From Congeria kusceri (taxonomy: Eukaryota; Mollusca; Bivalvia; Myida; Dreissenidae), in the NCBI GenBank assembly GCA_027627225.1, contig CM051034.1, positions 49,267,081 to 49,331,080 of the forward strand: DNA of 64,000 nucleotides, in the 5' to 3' direction. The notes beneath the pieces are model-generated. The model searched no databases. It was not told the origin of the DNA and saw nothing but the letters and a program-made list of their open reading frames with translations. Positions 23,297 to 36,900 of this stretch are shown piece after piece. How positions within the stretch are numbered: the first letter of the stretch is position 1; each line of letters starts with the position of its first letter. The position numbers were made by a program, and so were the translations under genes.

Positions 23297-25349
23297 ATCA
23301 TGATCACAATGATGCTGGTGAAGTGTACTTCATCGAATCGAGGGTTAACAACCAGAAAGTATTAACTGCCATTGTAATCAAAAGCTTTCAGTGCCTTCTG
23401 GCTTTCAACCCTTGAAATGTTTGAATATGCCCTTCTTTTAACGCATCAGCCTGGGTCTTTTTTTAGGAAGATTCTTATGTAATTCTTAGCTAATTTTGAA
23501 ATTATGTCAAACTTGAAATTCGTGATTGAAACAGTATGCATGAAAACATGTACACCACACAAACTATATAGTATAGCATATAGCATAAAAAAATCCGTTT
23601 TCAGTCCTTTATAGGGCTGTGCTAACGAACAAAAAGCGGTCGGTTATCGTCAAAAAAGGTGTAAGAATCAGTATAGTCACGCGCCAATAACGACACTTGG
23701 AGTTTTACTTATGCTTGAACCGGGCTTCTTGTTACTAACTTACAATTGTGCATTATAAAACGCTTAAAACTTAAATAACAGTATTTCGATATCGTGTATA
23801 TCATTTACTGATGCACGCTGAAATCCATGTAAAATCCAATTTAAAATGTGAATCTAGCAAAAACACTGAAACAAAATTGCGACACACTAGCGCGATTCCA
23901 GCTCGACTGAACGTGGTCCTAACAATAAAATATTGAATCTATAAACAAACAGTTCCGCGATTTTGCATTACTCGATATAATACAAAATACATTTTTATGG
24001 TAAATTACCGATTGCATTTGGTTTAATTATTCAAGATGTATGTTTTTATGTAAAAACAGCGACAGTACATCTTTTTACGGTCGTAAAGCCCTGGTGCATT
24101 CGGGCTTTAACCCATTTTTCGGGCCTCTGCGGACGTTAACGGAATCTTAAAGAGATACTATCCCTACAATTACACACTTAAAAATATATTGAAATTTCTG
24201 TGTCAAAATCATTTAAAAAAAATCAAACATAACATTTTGAATTTAAAGAATTTTCTTAAATTTCATTTAAAAGTCTTTATAATACCAGATAATTACAGAT
24301 TATATTAAATAATGTATAACATGAAATCAACTGGAAAACATAAAATGACAATGAAGTTACATAACAGGGTGTGAATAAAACAAACTCTAGAACGATTATT
24401 CGTTGGTCTGTGTTGTGGAACCCTAAACAGTTGTTGTCTCAGCTCTTTTAGTACATCCGGGCCCGTGATGATAACATTAACACTACATGTAATTCCCTAG
24501 TCACTCGCAAAGAGAAGTTTGGAAATTATTCCCCTGTACCTTTCAAAATATTTTCCTGTCTACCAAACCAATGATCGACCATGCTTTATAGGGGAGATAC
24601 GTAGAGGAGTATGGCAAACACTAGTATTAATCTTCTTTTATCTAAATGCGAATACTCTAACACTGTGGTGAGTTAAATAGTTTGGACGACAGAATCTACT
24701 GCGGCAAATAACATTATGTTAACTATGCACAGTATAAGGAGTGAAACAAACTGCTCTGTGTAAATACATTTTTGCGAGATCTTGTTCGCTCATTGTGAAG
24801 TCGAAAAGTGTTTCTGAACTAAAAAAAAACGCTAACACAGGTTCTTATTAGTCGTTCTTTCATATTGAATACAAATTATTATATTAAAGATGATAAACAT
24901 AATAGAATTATAAACAGAGAATATATGGTTGCCTTAGCCATATCGGACGAGTGAAATATCACATGATATCAAAAGTCACCAACCACATATTATATGTATT
25001 ATGCCATTTTTTGCAAATGTTGTGTTCATAATAAACAATACAATAAACAAAGAATCGCAAACAGTTACCAATTTATATTACAACATAATATGCACATGAG
25101 ACAGACTGATGACGTCTAGTTGCGTCGATGCATAGTTACGCATGAAAAATAGTTCTAGATAAAATCAACAATAACATTTTAACACACATTTAATCAATAC
25201 ACAAAAAATTGAAGCGAGAAATTGTTACTTAGTTTAACATTGAACATACTATAAATACATTTACATCGTGTTATCTATTAAGACACATAAGAAGTACACT
25301 GCATTCGACATGAACAAGTAACGACTTTTCAAAGCTTACTGTATGTTTG
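23297..25349. other. Intergenic AT-rich sequence, nothing recognised
   Basis: No gene, RNA or clear repeat supported. If the small gene to the left has more 5' exons, they would lie here. Confidence 0.4.
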
Positions 25350-25613
25350 TTATGTGAACATTCCACGACTTAGGTCTAAGAAACAAAACAACAACAGCGG
25401 ATTGAAAAGTTTAAACAAATCAGTGGGTTTATTAGCAAATGAGTCGTTAATCAACATTTCTATCAGTGCATAATGCGTCAAAATTGAGATATTAACGATT
25501 CCTCTGTAAAACTTTCCCCCAAATGTGTTGTCAAAGTGGGTGAAGAAGGCAACTGCAGGATTCAGAGATGCAGCTTGCTGTGATTGTGGTGTGGGATCGC
25601 ATGGTGTCTTGAG
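25350..25613 (-). CDS. Possible terminal exon, unknown
   Basis: A minus-strand open stretch of 88 codons including the stop, preceded by an acceptor-like CTAATATTTTGCAG. It includes ASLNPAVAFFTHFDNTFGG and ends LSRGMFT. No domain recognised, no partner exon found, and the poly(A) signal is unclear. It may equally be chance. Confidence 0.25.
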   Translation of the reverse strand, partial: LKTPCDPTPQSQQAASLNPAVAFFTHFDNTFGGKFYRGIVNISILTHYALIEMLINDSFANKPTDLFKLFNPLLLFCFLDLSRGMFT

Positions 25614-27996
25614 CTGCAAAATATTAGTGGGACAAAGACGGGTAGCGCGAAGCTTCTGGATCATGTGTTTCCTGGTCAGCAATTGGTTAGTGTCCTGGTA
25701 ATACCAACTTGAGACTCGAGTGCACATTATCCTTGGACTTAGCCTTGCTTATTCAATAAACATTTTAGATCCAAATATTTTAACAATTCTAGAATTAATT
25801 AAATCATTTATACACATATGTTTTTTTGTCCATGTTATTGTGAGTTATTTTCAAAAGGTGACTGAATTTCTTTAATATGTTCAGGTTGACAGCCAGTGAA
25901 AGCAAAGAATTGACATGTGAAAGTTGTTGCAAAAGTACAATTATTGATGTGATATTTTAGACACTTTCTAGTGGACATGTGTTATTGTATCAATAGGCAG
26001 ATTATTTTGTCTATGAATTCCAAATTGTATATAACTAGTGGTTTTACTGTAAATGGAAGAATTTCATGTTGACCATCATATTTTTGTTTTCAATTTCATA
26101 ATTTCCCTTATTTTCTTGTTCTCATTCATTTCCTCTGTTCATGTTGGACTGAAGTGATTTAAAACACATTGAGTTTTCTGCATTTTGTTTCTCTAAAACC
26201 TATTGTTGTTAATGTGTAAAGCCAATTTGTTTTTTTAACGTTCACATTTCATTTAGAAGTAAATTGATGTATTGTGAATCAACTTAGATTGGCTAGTACT
26301 GAGTATGTATTTGAATTTCTGATGAAAAGTAAGAGTTCATTTTTGGTAAATTGACCATAATTTCTTAAACCATGTTTTTTTTACTTGTACCTTTCATTTC
26401 AATTAAAATGATTGTTAACTTGTTACCTGGCTAGATTGTTTGATTTCTTTTGATTTAAATTCAAATGTCTTTTTAAAATAACTGTTCTTATTAGCATTTT
26501 CCTAAAAAATTGCATTCGTATTAAAACGACATAAAAAAATGATTTTAGTATCTTATTTCTTTGTAAGACTTACACTGTACTGTAACTTACAACAACGGTT
26601 TCCCGGAACCTATGTAATTGTGTATTTTTTTCAGTATAGATAAAATAAACAGGCACAAAATGTCATCCAATTCTTTAATTAATTTCAATTTGTGTGATGT
26701 CTGAATATAATTGTTTCAGCTTTGAAAAATATTAGCTTTTTAAGATTTTTAAGATATTGACAGGTTTTCTATGCTGTAGATTGCATTTTGTTTGCATAAT
26801 GCTTATTTGTCGTAATAACTTAATTCTTGTTAATTAAATTATTTTTGAATGTTTTGCTCCAGTAAAATATATGTTTGTGAATTAAAATGTTATGATTGCA
26901 TGTAGATCTATTCTTTGCTTACATTTTAACGACGTAAGCGACATTCCACGCCTACAAATATAGTTCCGAGAATTGGGCGGGGCTAAAGAATCATTGCACG
27001 TCCCACAGTAGCATGATAATCGTTAATGTGGCCTGAGCTAAAAAGTGTTATCTGTCAGTGACATGATATTACAGAAAGTGGGATGAGTTAATGTGTGTTA
27101 TCGGTCAGTGGTATAATAACGCTTAAAAATATTATGTCATCGTCTTCAACGTTAATGTGAACTATTGGCATAATAATTTGTAATAATGTTTTAATACAGA
27201 ATATATTGATCGTGTTTGTTCCAACCACGGTTCTCTCGGTTTGGATCAAAGGAAGACGCTATGCAATATACAAATAACAGTAGTTCACAATTACTTAATT
27301 GAAAATAAATTTTCGTCACTTAAAAAGCTATGCAGACAGTATTCTTGTATTTACTTGTTTCACACACACACACACACAGCTTGCATTCAACCCATTGTGA
27401 AGCCGATAATCATATAAATACATCCAAGTGAAACACACACTTCAAATATACTTACAAATACTGATTACAATGCTAAATGTGTACACTTGCAACTCATATA
27501 ATAACGCTCTGTATACTACACTATATCTTGCTTAACAAAAGTTTTAACTCTTTAACCGCATAGAATTACGCTCATCTAGTAGTAATCCGTATGCTAATGT
27601 ATCCTTTGGCAATCCGTAGGCGAATAAAAAGTCACATTTTTCCAAACGGAGCAAATCCGAAAACAAAAGAACATTAACACTGGTTTAACAGTACATATTA
27701 ATTTAAATTATAGACTGAAACTGTGGCAAAAATTTATCTGATCTTGAAATTCAAATCGACAGTTTACTTCATTTGTGGTTGTTCTTAATGGAAGGTTTGG
27801 TCGATTATACGTTTCAAAGGATTGATGTTTATGTATCATTTACAAAGACAATATACATTTTTCACCAATGTCACAGGTGTTCACTTATATTTTAACATGT
27901 CTGTGCAAATGTCATAATTCGCTAAACTAGTGATGAACAAAGCCACATGTATTGACACTGAACACCAATTGGTATGATCGACTGCATTTTCCTGCA
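25614..27996. other. Intergenic; GC box and short CA repeat
   Basis: AT-rich. A GC-box-like GGGCGGGGC lies near 26976, in a small island of higher GC (26930-27010), and could be part of a promoter. A (CA)n run lies at about 27361-27379. No coding sequence is supported. Confidence 0.4.
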
Positions 27997-30900
27997 TCAC
28001 ACGGTAGTTTCGTGAGACGTAATCGTATTTACTGGGAGTTCAATGTCGGTATCGTTTTGGAAAAGAGGGACTAGATTATATTTGCCTTTTGATTTCATCC
28101 AGTACACATGCAGTTCTCGGTTCTTGGATGCACTAGACTTTAGTGTCACACTGAGGCCTGATACTGTTTTTACATCGTGATCGTTGAATCGATTGTTTTC
28201 AAAGAGTTGAACAATATTGAGATCCAGGGCATCACCTAATATTTGCAGATAAAATGGTCCTGAAAAATAACGATGATCTATAATCATTGTCGGTGAAATT
28301 ACTATAAATATAATCACAACAGCGTAAGTCGTTTACATGAGGGTTGTATAATAAATTCGTAGTAAACTATAAAGAGAAATATATTAGCAACAGTCTTCAC
28401 AATTTCATAACAAACAGTCTATTTGAAGCAGACCAGCAACATTTACAAAATAGGGATTGAACCGCTATCACCCCACGGGGAGGTTGCCAGTATGACGTCA
28501 CTTATAGTCCAATGAATAAGGAAAATTTTGCGGAAATAATTGACACAAAAGAGATTTTGGTTGAATTGTGACCATTGATACGAGTCTGTGACATACAAAA
28601 AAAACCACCGCTAAACAATCGCGTAAAATCCTCATTTTGCAGGGAAAAACTCGAGAAATGATGAACGAAACTGTGCATTTCTGAAATCTGCACCCTATGT
28701 TACTATTTATAAATAATTTGCAATAGACACGAACTTAAATTCATAGTATTACTTTAAATAAATAAATAAATGTATACAGAGAAATTAATTTATAATAATA
28801 TTTGGGGATAAATTCCTAAAAATGAGAAACAAACTTTAAGGTGAAAATTTCTGAAATCCGTCAGTTAATGATGTACGATATTCATATAACTGTTACATTT
28901 GACTTTTTTGATATTATAAGTATGTCCTATGTATCAGATTTAAATTATTGCATCTCATGACGATTAAACAAGCTCATTGGAGCTAAGAAATAAATATATT
29001 ATTACTAAAAGAATGATAAAATAAAACAAAACTCCCTAAAATAATTGATATTTATTATCACACACCCACTTTTAAATCAGCTGCTGATTTTTTTTTTATC
29101 CTATACGAGTGTTCATTTTGTTCAGATAACTCACTTTGAAAACATGATAACTTCTAAATATATTATATATATAATTATATAAATGAAATCTTTATTTTCT
29201 AACGCCGTCGCTAAGCAACGTTATAAAAAGCTGGCAATCCTTTTTTTAAATATTTTCATCATATAAAATTATATATATATATATGTAAACACATTATTTC
29301 AACATTAGTGAGCTGCGTTCACCTGTAATTAACTAGATATTACACACATAACACATACAATTAACTTAAGCTTAATTTTGGAGCCAACGAAGAAGATTGA
29401 CGTCTGACTAACTCTTCTATCACCAGCCTTTCAAAATATTATCTCTTTGTAAGTAAACATAAACACTTTATGTATAATAATTGCAAATTTTGAATTATGT
29501 TTTAAGTTCACCTATGACAGCAATTATCTAGTGAAAAACCACTGTTTTCAGAGTCATTTGAAGTCATAAGTCATTTATTTACTAACTTTGCCTAATAGTA
29601 AGTCGAATCCGACTTTTTTGCACATGCATGCCAAGGTGCTACAACCTCCTTTGCATGTGCATCGGAATACCGTCAGCAGCTGGGTAGGGGCATACCTTTT
29701 GTCCTTACTGATTGCAAAATACTTATTGTCAACAACTTCCCAACCCATCTAGTGGATTTAGTGTATTTAGTATATTTCCAAAACTGAATTATTAGCTAAA
29801 CTCACATGATGTGAAACCTGGCGGCATTGCAGGTTGGAGGCAGGTCCTTTCGGTCAATGAAATATGATGACTTAGTGTCACAAATTTCTACATACCCCTT
29901 TAATACAATACTTTACATTCCCGTTATTCGGCTAAATTTTGCTAAGTTACCCAGCAAATTGTGAGACTCTGTTCCTGTTTAGTGTTTATGTTGACGTGTA
30001 GCCTAATTAGTTTACTTTGATGCCAGAACCATGTTTTGATAACGGTAGGGAAACGCTTTAACCATAGCTCTGAATGTGACAAGGTGTTGATATTTAGACT
30101 AGTCTCTGATGTTGCTTTGTTTGGCTGGGGGTAGATTCATTGTTTCAATTCAGTCTGGAAATAACAGTTGTAGAGACCAGATCAGTTGGAGATGACTGAG
30201 TGCTAGTTTTGTGTGAGAATATGAGGAAATGGGGATGTGAGATATTTGATCCGCGATGTACAATGTAAGTACAGTTCACATACTAATTGTCATAGTACTG
30301 CCATTTACGTATGAGGAATTAAGGTTAAGTGTATTTTGTAAAGCTCGTGTATTGGGTGTATAAATGTCCAGTCGCGTTGTTATGTTGGGGTAGCAACTTG
30401 AACTGAATGATGTAGGGCATAGGTTTATTGACTTCATTTGTTTATAGGTGGCTTGTAGTGGGGGAGACCTGTCAAGAATAGAGCCTATGTGGCATATTTA
30501 AGCCTGTGTGGCAACCCTAGCCTGTGTGGCAACCTCGAGCCTGTGTGGCGAACCCCGAGCCTGTGTGGCAACCCCGAGCCTGTGTGGCAAACCCAAGCCT
30601 GTGTGGCAATCCCGAGCCTGTGTGGCCACCCCTGAGCCGGCGTGGTTTCGATATGAGTGATACCAAGTCTGGTTAGCTGTGTGCGTATGTGCGCGAAGTA
30701 TTTGGAGTGTTATTTACTTACTTGAATGACATAAAAGATTCTTCCTTTAAATTAGCGTTTGTGCGTCAAGAACGAATACTAAAGGTTTTATGTTATATAT
30801 ATACGCTGCATGGATCATGACGTAAATGGACATTGAAGGCATTGTTGTTTTAATCAATTAACTGATGTTATAGGTAAACGGACTTTTGCTGTTGTATTGT

Positions 30901-33900
30901 TTGCATATGAAGATACTTATGAAAAATATATATCACATTCTGTTGAATACTTAATCTGCATGCGTGTATCAAGTAGATCTATATCAGTTTCTGTAAATAA
31001 ATAGTTTAGATGTAAAGGTATTTGTGGTAATTAATGTGCTCCCTATACATATCAGGTCCAAAAGAACCTCCATTGCACACTGGAGCCTGGAGTGATTTAA
31101 TCACCCCTGCTCTAGTGCGTGACATTTATTGGCGATCCCGGCAGGACCAGATAACGAGGGAACCATTATCAAGTTAACACTCTTAAACCTCAGATTAACA
31201 CAGGTACCTAGTTCTGCAGACCACTGCGTGTGATCGGTGACGGATCAGTTTACAGAGTTTATATAGCACATAGTTGTTTTACTATTCAAGGGAGAGTAAT
31301 CTTACTATACATTGAATTGTCTTAAGCCGAGTTATCTGCAGCCAATTGTATTGTTTGAATTTGAAACTGATTGTCTTATGAAGTTTGTTTTTATTTTGTT
31401 TGTAATTAATTTGCCTATTTGTGTTCAGGTTAACAGTGTTGTGTATCTATTTCTGTCTGCATTGTATTTTTATCTGTTTTGTATACGTATTGATCCGAAA
31501 TCATGGATATTGAACCTTTTGTTAAATCAGCTAAATTGTTAGGTTTAAGCGGAGATGAATTGAGACAGTATGTCGAGAGAGAGAAGCAGACATATTTTGA
31601 GCGACAAGACCGCGAGCATGCGCGTGCGGAGCGGTTGCGTGAAAGAGAAATTGCGAAAGATGAAATTCAATTGAGATTGAGGGAAGAGGAGAACAAAACA
31701 AAATTGCTAGACAAGGAGATTGAGTTAGAGAGAGTTAAGTGTGGTGAAGCGGTGAATGAGAGTAATGACAGGAGTGACGAGAAAGGGCGTGTTGCCGCAA
31801 AATTGCCCAAATTGCCCAATTTCGATGAGATTCATGATGACATGGATTCTTTTTTGCGACATTTTGAACGTTTTGCAACTTCAGCTAAATGGGACAGGGG
31901 CATGTGGGCAACAACGTTAAGCGCACATCTGAAGGGCAATGCCTTAGCCGTGTATAGTAGAATGCCCCCAGATGATGCTCTAGATTACGACAAACTTAAG
32001 GTAGCACTGTTGAAACGTTTTCGGTTAACTGGAGAAGGTTTCAGATCAAAATTCCGTACAGAGAGATTACTTTGTGGTGAGACAGTTTCACAATTTGCTG
32101 TGAGGTTAAATAATTATATTGAAAGGTGGGTTGACTTAAGCGAGACGGAGCAGACGTATGAAGGGATGAAAGACTTGATGTTGAGAGAGCAAGTGCTGCA
32201 ACAGGTAAGTAAACCATTGTCTACTTATCTCAAGGAGAGGGATCCAAAAGGGATTAAGGAAATGGTAGAGTTAGCCGATAAATACAATGAGGCCCATGAT
32301 ACGCCGACTGGAAATCGCCATGAAATGAATTCAACAGAACAGGTAAGGGCATGTTATGTGTGTAAGGGTCCACATTTGGCAAAAAACTGTCCGGAGCGTA
32401 ACAGAGCTGCCGCCCTGGTAAGTAATAATTACCAAAATTTCAAGGGCAGGGGAAAAACATTCAGTAGAGGCCGTACAGGTGGCTTTCAGCGTGGAGGATA
32501 CGGTCGTAGGGGTAATACGCGAGCAACCACAGACGCAAACACCCACAAGGATATAGCTGGTGCGTGTATTGGAAGATTGGACAGATGCTGTCGGAGTGAA
32601 GACGACGTTACACTTCGATGCGGCCATAGACTTCTTATAATGAGTGCTGCGTGTAGCTCGACAAAAACAAAGACTCCTTCAGAGAGATGCCGGTATGCGA
32701 AGGATTCGTTGGAAGTCAAAAGGTTTTGGTTTTGCGAGACACCGGTTGTAGTACTGTCGTAGTCAGGGCTGAGTTGGTAGAAGATTCCAAATACACGGGC
32801 GAAATGAGGAGTTGCGTATTGATAGACGGTACAGTACGTAATGTTCCTGTGGCTACCATTGATGTTGAGACTCCGTATTTCACAGGCCGAGTTGAAGCAC
32901 TTTGCATGAAAAATCCTGTCTATGACCTGATAATCGGAAACATAAGCCACGTGGATAAGAACGACAAGGAAGCAACCGTAGAACTTGGAAGTGTTGTGCA
33001 GACAAGAGCACAGAAGGCGGCTGAAAAGGTGAAGCCAAAGACATTAAAAACCCATCGGGAAATAGGCGACGTGACCGTTAGTGACCTCAAAGAGGGACAG
33101 AAAAGCGACAAGACTCTGGCAGCCGCACGCAAAATGGTGACCACTGCGGACAAGAAAAGATCAAAGAACGGTGGAGAGCACTGGTATGAAGAAAGGGCAG
33201 GTCTAATATACCGTCACTTCAGGTCACCAAGGATCGACAACGGAAAGAACTTTGACCAGCTGGTTGTACCAAAGGCGTATCGAGAACATGTTATGCGAAT
33301 CGCCCATGATGCATTGATGGCAGGCCATTTAGGTGTACGAAACACTACGGCAAAGGTCATGTCACAATTCTTCTGGCCAGGGATGCAGGGAGACATATCA
33401 AGGTACTGCAGGTCGTGCGATCTATGCCAAAAGACATACCCCAAGGGGAAAGTTAGCAAGATACCGATTGGGAAAATGCCAATCATAGAGACACCTTTCA
33501 AAAGAGTAGCGATCGACCTAGTGAGACCCATTGAGCCAGCGACATCAAGTGGCAAGAGATACATTCTTACAATTGTAGATTATGCGACACGGTATCCAGA
33601 AGCAGTACCACTGAAACGAATTGATACGGAGACAGTGGCTGAAGCCTTGATGGAATGTTTTAGTAGAGTTGGGTTTCCCGAAGAAATACTTTCTGACAGA
33701 GGAACACAATTCACCAGTGACCTGATGAAAGAGGTAACAAGATTAATCTCAGTGAAACAAATCATGACCACTCCATACAATCCTGCATGCAATGGGTTAG
33801 TATAACGTTTTAATGGGACTCTCAAAACCATGTTGAAGAAGATGTGTGCGGAACAGCCCAAAGACTGGGATAGATATATAGCCCCTCTGCTTTTTGCATA

Positions 33901-36900
33901 TAGAGAAGCTCCACAAGAGAGTCTGGGATTCTCACCTTTCGAGTTGCTGTATGGACGATCGGTACGCGGCCCCCTGACTATTTTGAAAGAATTATGGACT
34001 AAAGAGAGTCACGTCGAGGAGACGAAGACGACATATCAATATGTTCTGGATCTACGAAAGAAACTTGACGAAACAATCAAGCTGGCACACAAAGCACTGA
34101 AAGTGAATCAACAGAGGTATAAACGGTACGCAGACGCAGGGAGGAAGGAGAAAGCTTTGCATACAGGGAAAAAAGGTACTTGTACTATTGCCAACCGACA
34201 ACAACAAACTCTTGATGCAATTTAAGGGTCCCTACATCATCAAAGAGAAACTGAACGATTACGATTACATTGTAGAGGTGAATGGCAAATGCAAAACATA
34301 CCATGCAAACCTACTCAAGAGATACTATGAGAGAAACAGCAACGATGCTACGACGGAAATGACATGTGCATCGATCGTTGAGGAACTCGATGAGGAAGAT
34401 AGAATCGATCTGAAGCGAAGTGCCCTTATCAACTCTTTCTTAAGCACAAAGCTAACCTGTCAAAAATCGCTCATTCTTCTGTAAGAGCCCAAGACCAGAA
34501 CCTATTCCAGCTCAATGTATTTTGAATGTGGTATCGCATCCAGTCATCGCATAGAATTTACATCGAATAGATAGGGCATTTTCACTTACATCTTGGCCAA
34601 TGTGATTCTAGTTTGTGTACATCCTATCCTACTGTAATCTGGTGGGGCTTAGATATTGGTATAGTGGTATAGTGGTTGAGAAAGACCATATTCATGATGA
34701 CACAATATAATGTAGATAATCATGATATTAAAAGAGGAATCATTATAAGATCGTATGAAAGATATGTACACAAACAAGACTTGTCTAAGGACAACGCGCT
34801 CGACTATTCATACATCTTTGTCAGAGTTATGGGCCTTGGTCATTGACCTTACATAATGACCCGAAAGACATGTGTGAAGTTTCAACTGGATATCTTTAGT
34901 AGTGACAGAGATATGTAATTGAACGCAAACTTTAACCTGAACATTTCTAAGTACCCAAAGGGGAATAATTCTGCTAAAATTCCGATAACAGTTATGGTTC
35001 TTGGCCAGTGACCTTTTATAATGACCCTGAAGACATGTGCGAAATGAATATCTGAAGTAGATATAGAGATATGAACTTGTTGCAAGCAAACTTTAACCTG
35101 AATTTTCTTTTTCTAAGTACAAAAAAGGTGCGTAATTCTGCTTATTCGCAGGTCACAGTTATGGATATTGGTCAGTGACTTACATAATGACCTGAAGAAA
35201 TGTGTAAATTTTTAATTGAATATCTGTAGTAGTTACAGATATATGTATTTGAACGCAAACCTCAACCTGAATACTTTCTAAGTACACAAAGGGGCATAAT
35301 TCTGCTAAAATTCAGGTAACACATATGGTCCTTGACCAGTGACCTTATATAATGACCCTGAAGACATGTGCAAAGTGAATATCTGAAAAAGTTCAAAGAC
35401 ATATGAACTTGTTGCAAGCAAACTTTCAACTGAATTTTCTAAGTACAAAAAGGGGAATAATTCTGCTAAATTGCAGGTCAGAGCTATGGGCCTTGTACCG
35501 TGACCTTACAGAATGACTCGAAGGCATGTGTAAAGTGTTAACTGAATATCTGCAGTAGTTACGTACTTGCACGCAAACCTTAACCTGAATTTTCTAGGTA
35601 CAAACAGGGCATAATTCTGCTAAAATGCTGGTGACAGTTATGGGCCTTTGCCAGTGAGCTTATGTAATAACCCTGAAAACATATGTGAAGTTAAAATAGA
35701 ACATTTGTAGTAGATATAGAGATATTATTTTGTTACACGCAAACGTTAACCAGAGCATTACACCGACGCCGACGAATTGATGAGTAGAATAGCTTGGACT
35801 ATCCAGTGAATAGTCGATGCAAACAATGAAATATAGATATACGGTGAAAAAAAAGATAAAACATGTTTTTATAAAGCAAAATGTTGTGTCATCCACTTTG
35901 CATGTCAAATATAGTCACCTATGCTACACTGAAAAATCAAATATAAGTTAGAAATGAGTGCTGACTCAACCAATAATTTAAATTAGAAAACAATTAAAAT
36001 CAGTACAATTCAAGCTCAAAAGTCTCAGCTCCAGGTGAGTGGATTTCAGTTGATTTTTATGTGGTAGTCGGGGGCATATCATAGAAAATAAAATCTCTAA
36101 AAATGCTTTTATATCAATTATTTCCATTTTTTTGTATTTTTTGGCCACAGGGTCCCTGGACTATTACCCCGCTAACGCAGTTTTTTCATGTGCAATGCTT
36201 ATTAAGTGCCACACTAGTAGCTTATGTCTGATGTGTTTATTGAAATGTGATCTCAAATCTTCAGTTACTGCTTATATATTGCTTTTGTCATTGCATTTTA
36301 TATTGTATTTGTTTATTTATCCTCAGATGGCAAACTATTCGACGGGCTGATTTCAGTAGTTCTATAGACATTTAAATCGGTTTATCAGAAATGATTTGCA
36401 ACTAACTATTTAAAATCTGATATACATAGAAAACAGGACAAGCTCATGTCGCTGTGCTGGATGGGTTTGTTATTTAATATCAACTATGTGAATTCGAACC
36501 CCACAATAGATAATTCTCACTGGGTTTCATTACATTGAGTGGTAACGCATTGAACAGTTGAACAATGAATATCTCATTAAGAATATTGGTATCTTGGTTC
36601 TTACTAGCTTAGCTTATATGGCTTTTATAGAAAACCAGAGCTTACGACATATTTCGAATATTGTCTAATGACAGTTTGCAAACCTAATACCCTAACACCC
36701 GTACTTGTATACTGAAAGTCTTTACTTCTCCTGCCGGATTAATAGTCTGTGACGTTCCCACTTGTCTTCTGGCCTGACAATCATTTTTCAACTATGTTTA
36801 TTTATTTTTTTAAATGTTATGTCCCTTTAAATGCAGTGATCGGCTGGCAGTTTATCTCATTTAGCTAGTTTATTCATTTTGTTGGCGGGTGGGGGAGGGG

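Larger units (their letters stand above)
29876..31124 (+). repeat. Probable 5' LTR
   Basis: The candidate starts TGTCAC (29876) and ends GTGACA (31124), a perfect 6-bp inverted pair, five bases before the primer binding site. It contains a TATA-like box and an AATAAA-like motif near 30996. With no 3' LTR present the borders cannot be confirmed. Confidence 0.4.
29876..34484 (+). mobile_element. Ty3/gypsy-type LTR retroelement, 3'-truncated, with integrase but no RT
   Basis: Order on the plus strand: probable 5' LTR, primer binding site, gag with SCAN-like capsid and zinc knuckle, DTG protease, integrase. After the integrase C-terminus (34484) there is no RT, no RNase H and no 3' LTR; a tandem repeat array starts about 320 bp on. 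Integrase follows protease directly, which matches the unusual Gmr1-like branch of Ty3/gypsy, where integrase precedes RT. On that reading RT and the 3' LTR were lost by truncation. A different explanation is an internal deletion of an element with ordinary order. It sits in the last intron of gene A, in the opposite orientation. Confidence 0.7.

Noticed and set aside
32331..32950. Minus-strand open frames opposite gag and protease
   Set aside because: Shadow frames; the plus strand has the recognisable zinc knuckle and DTG motif.
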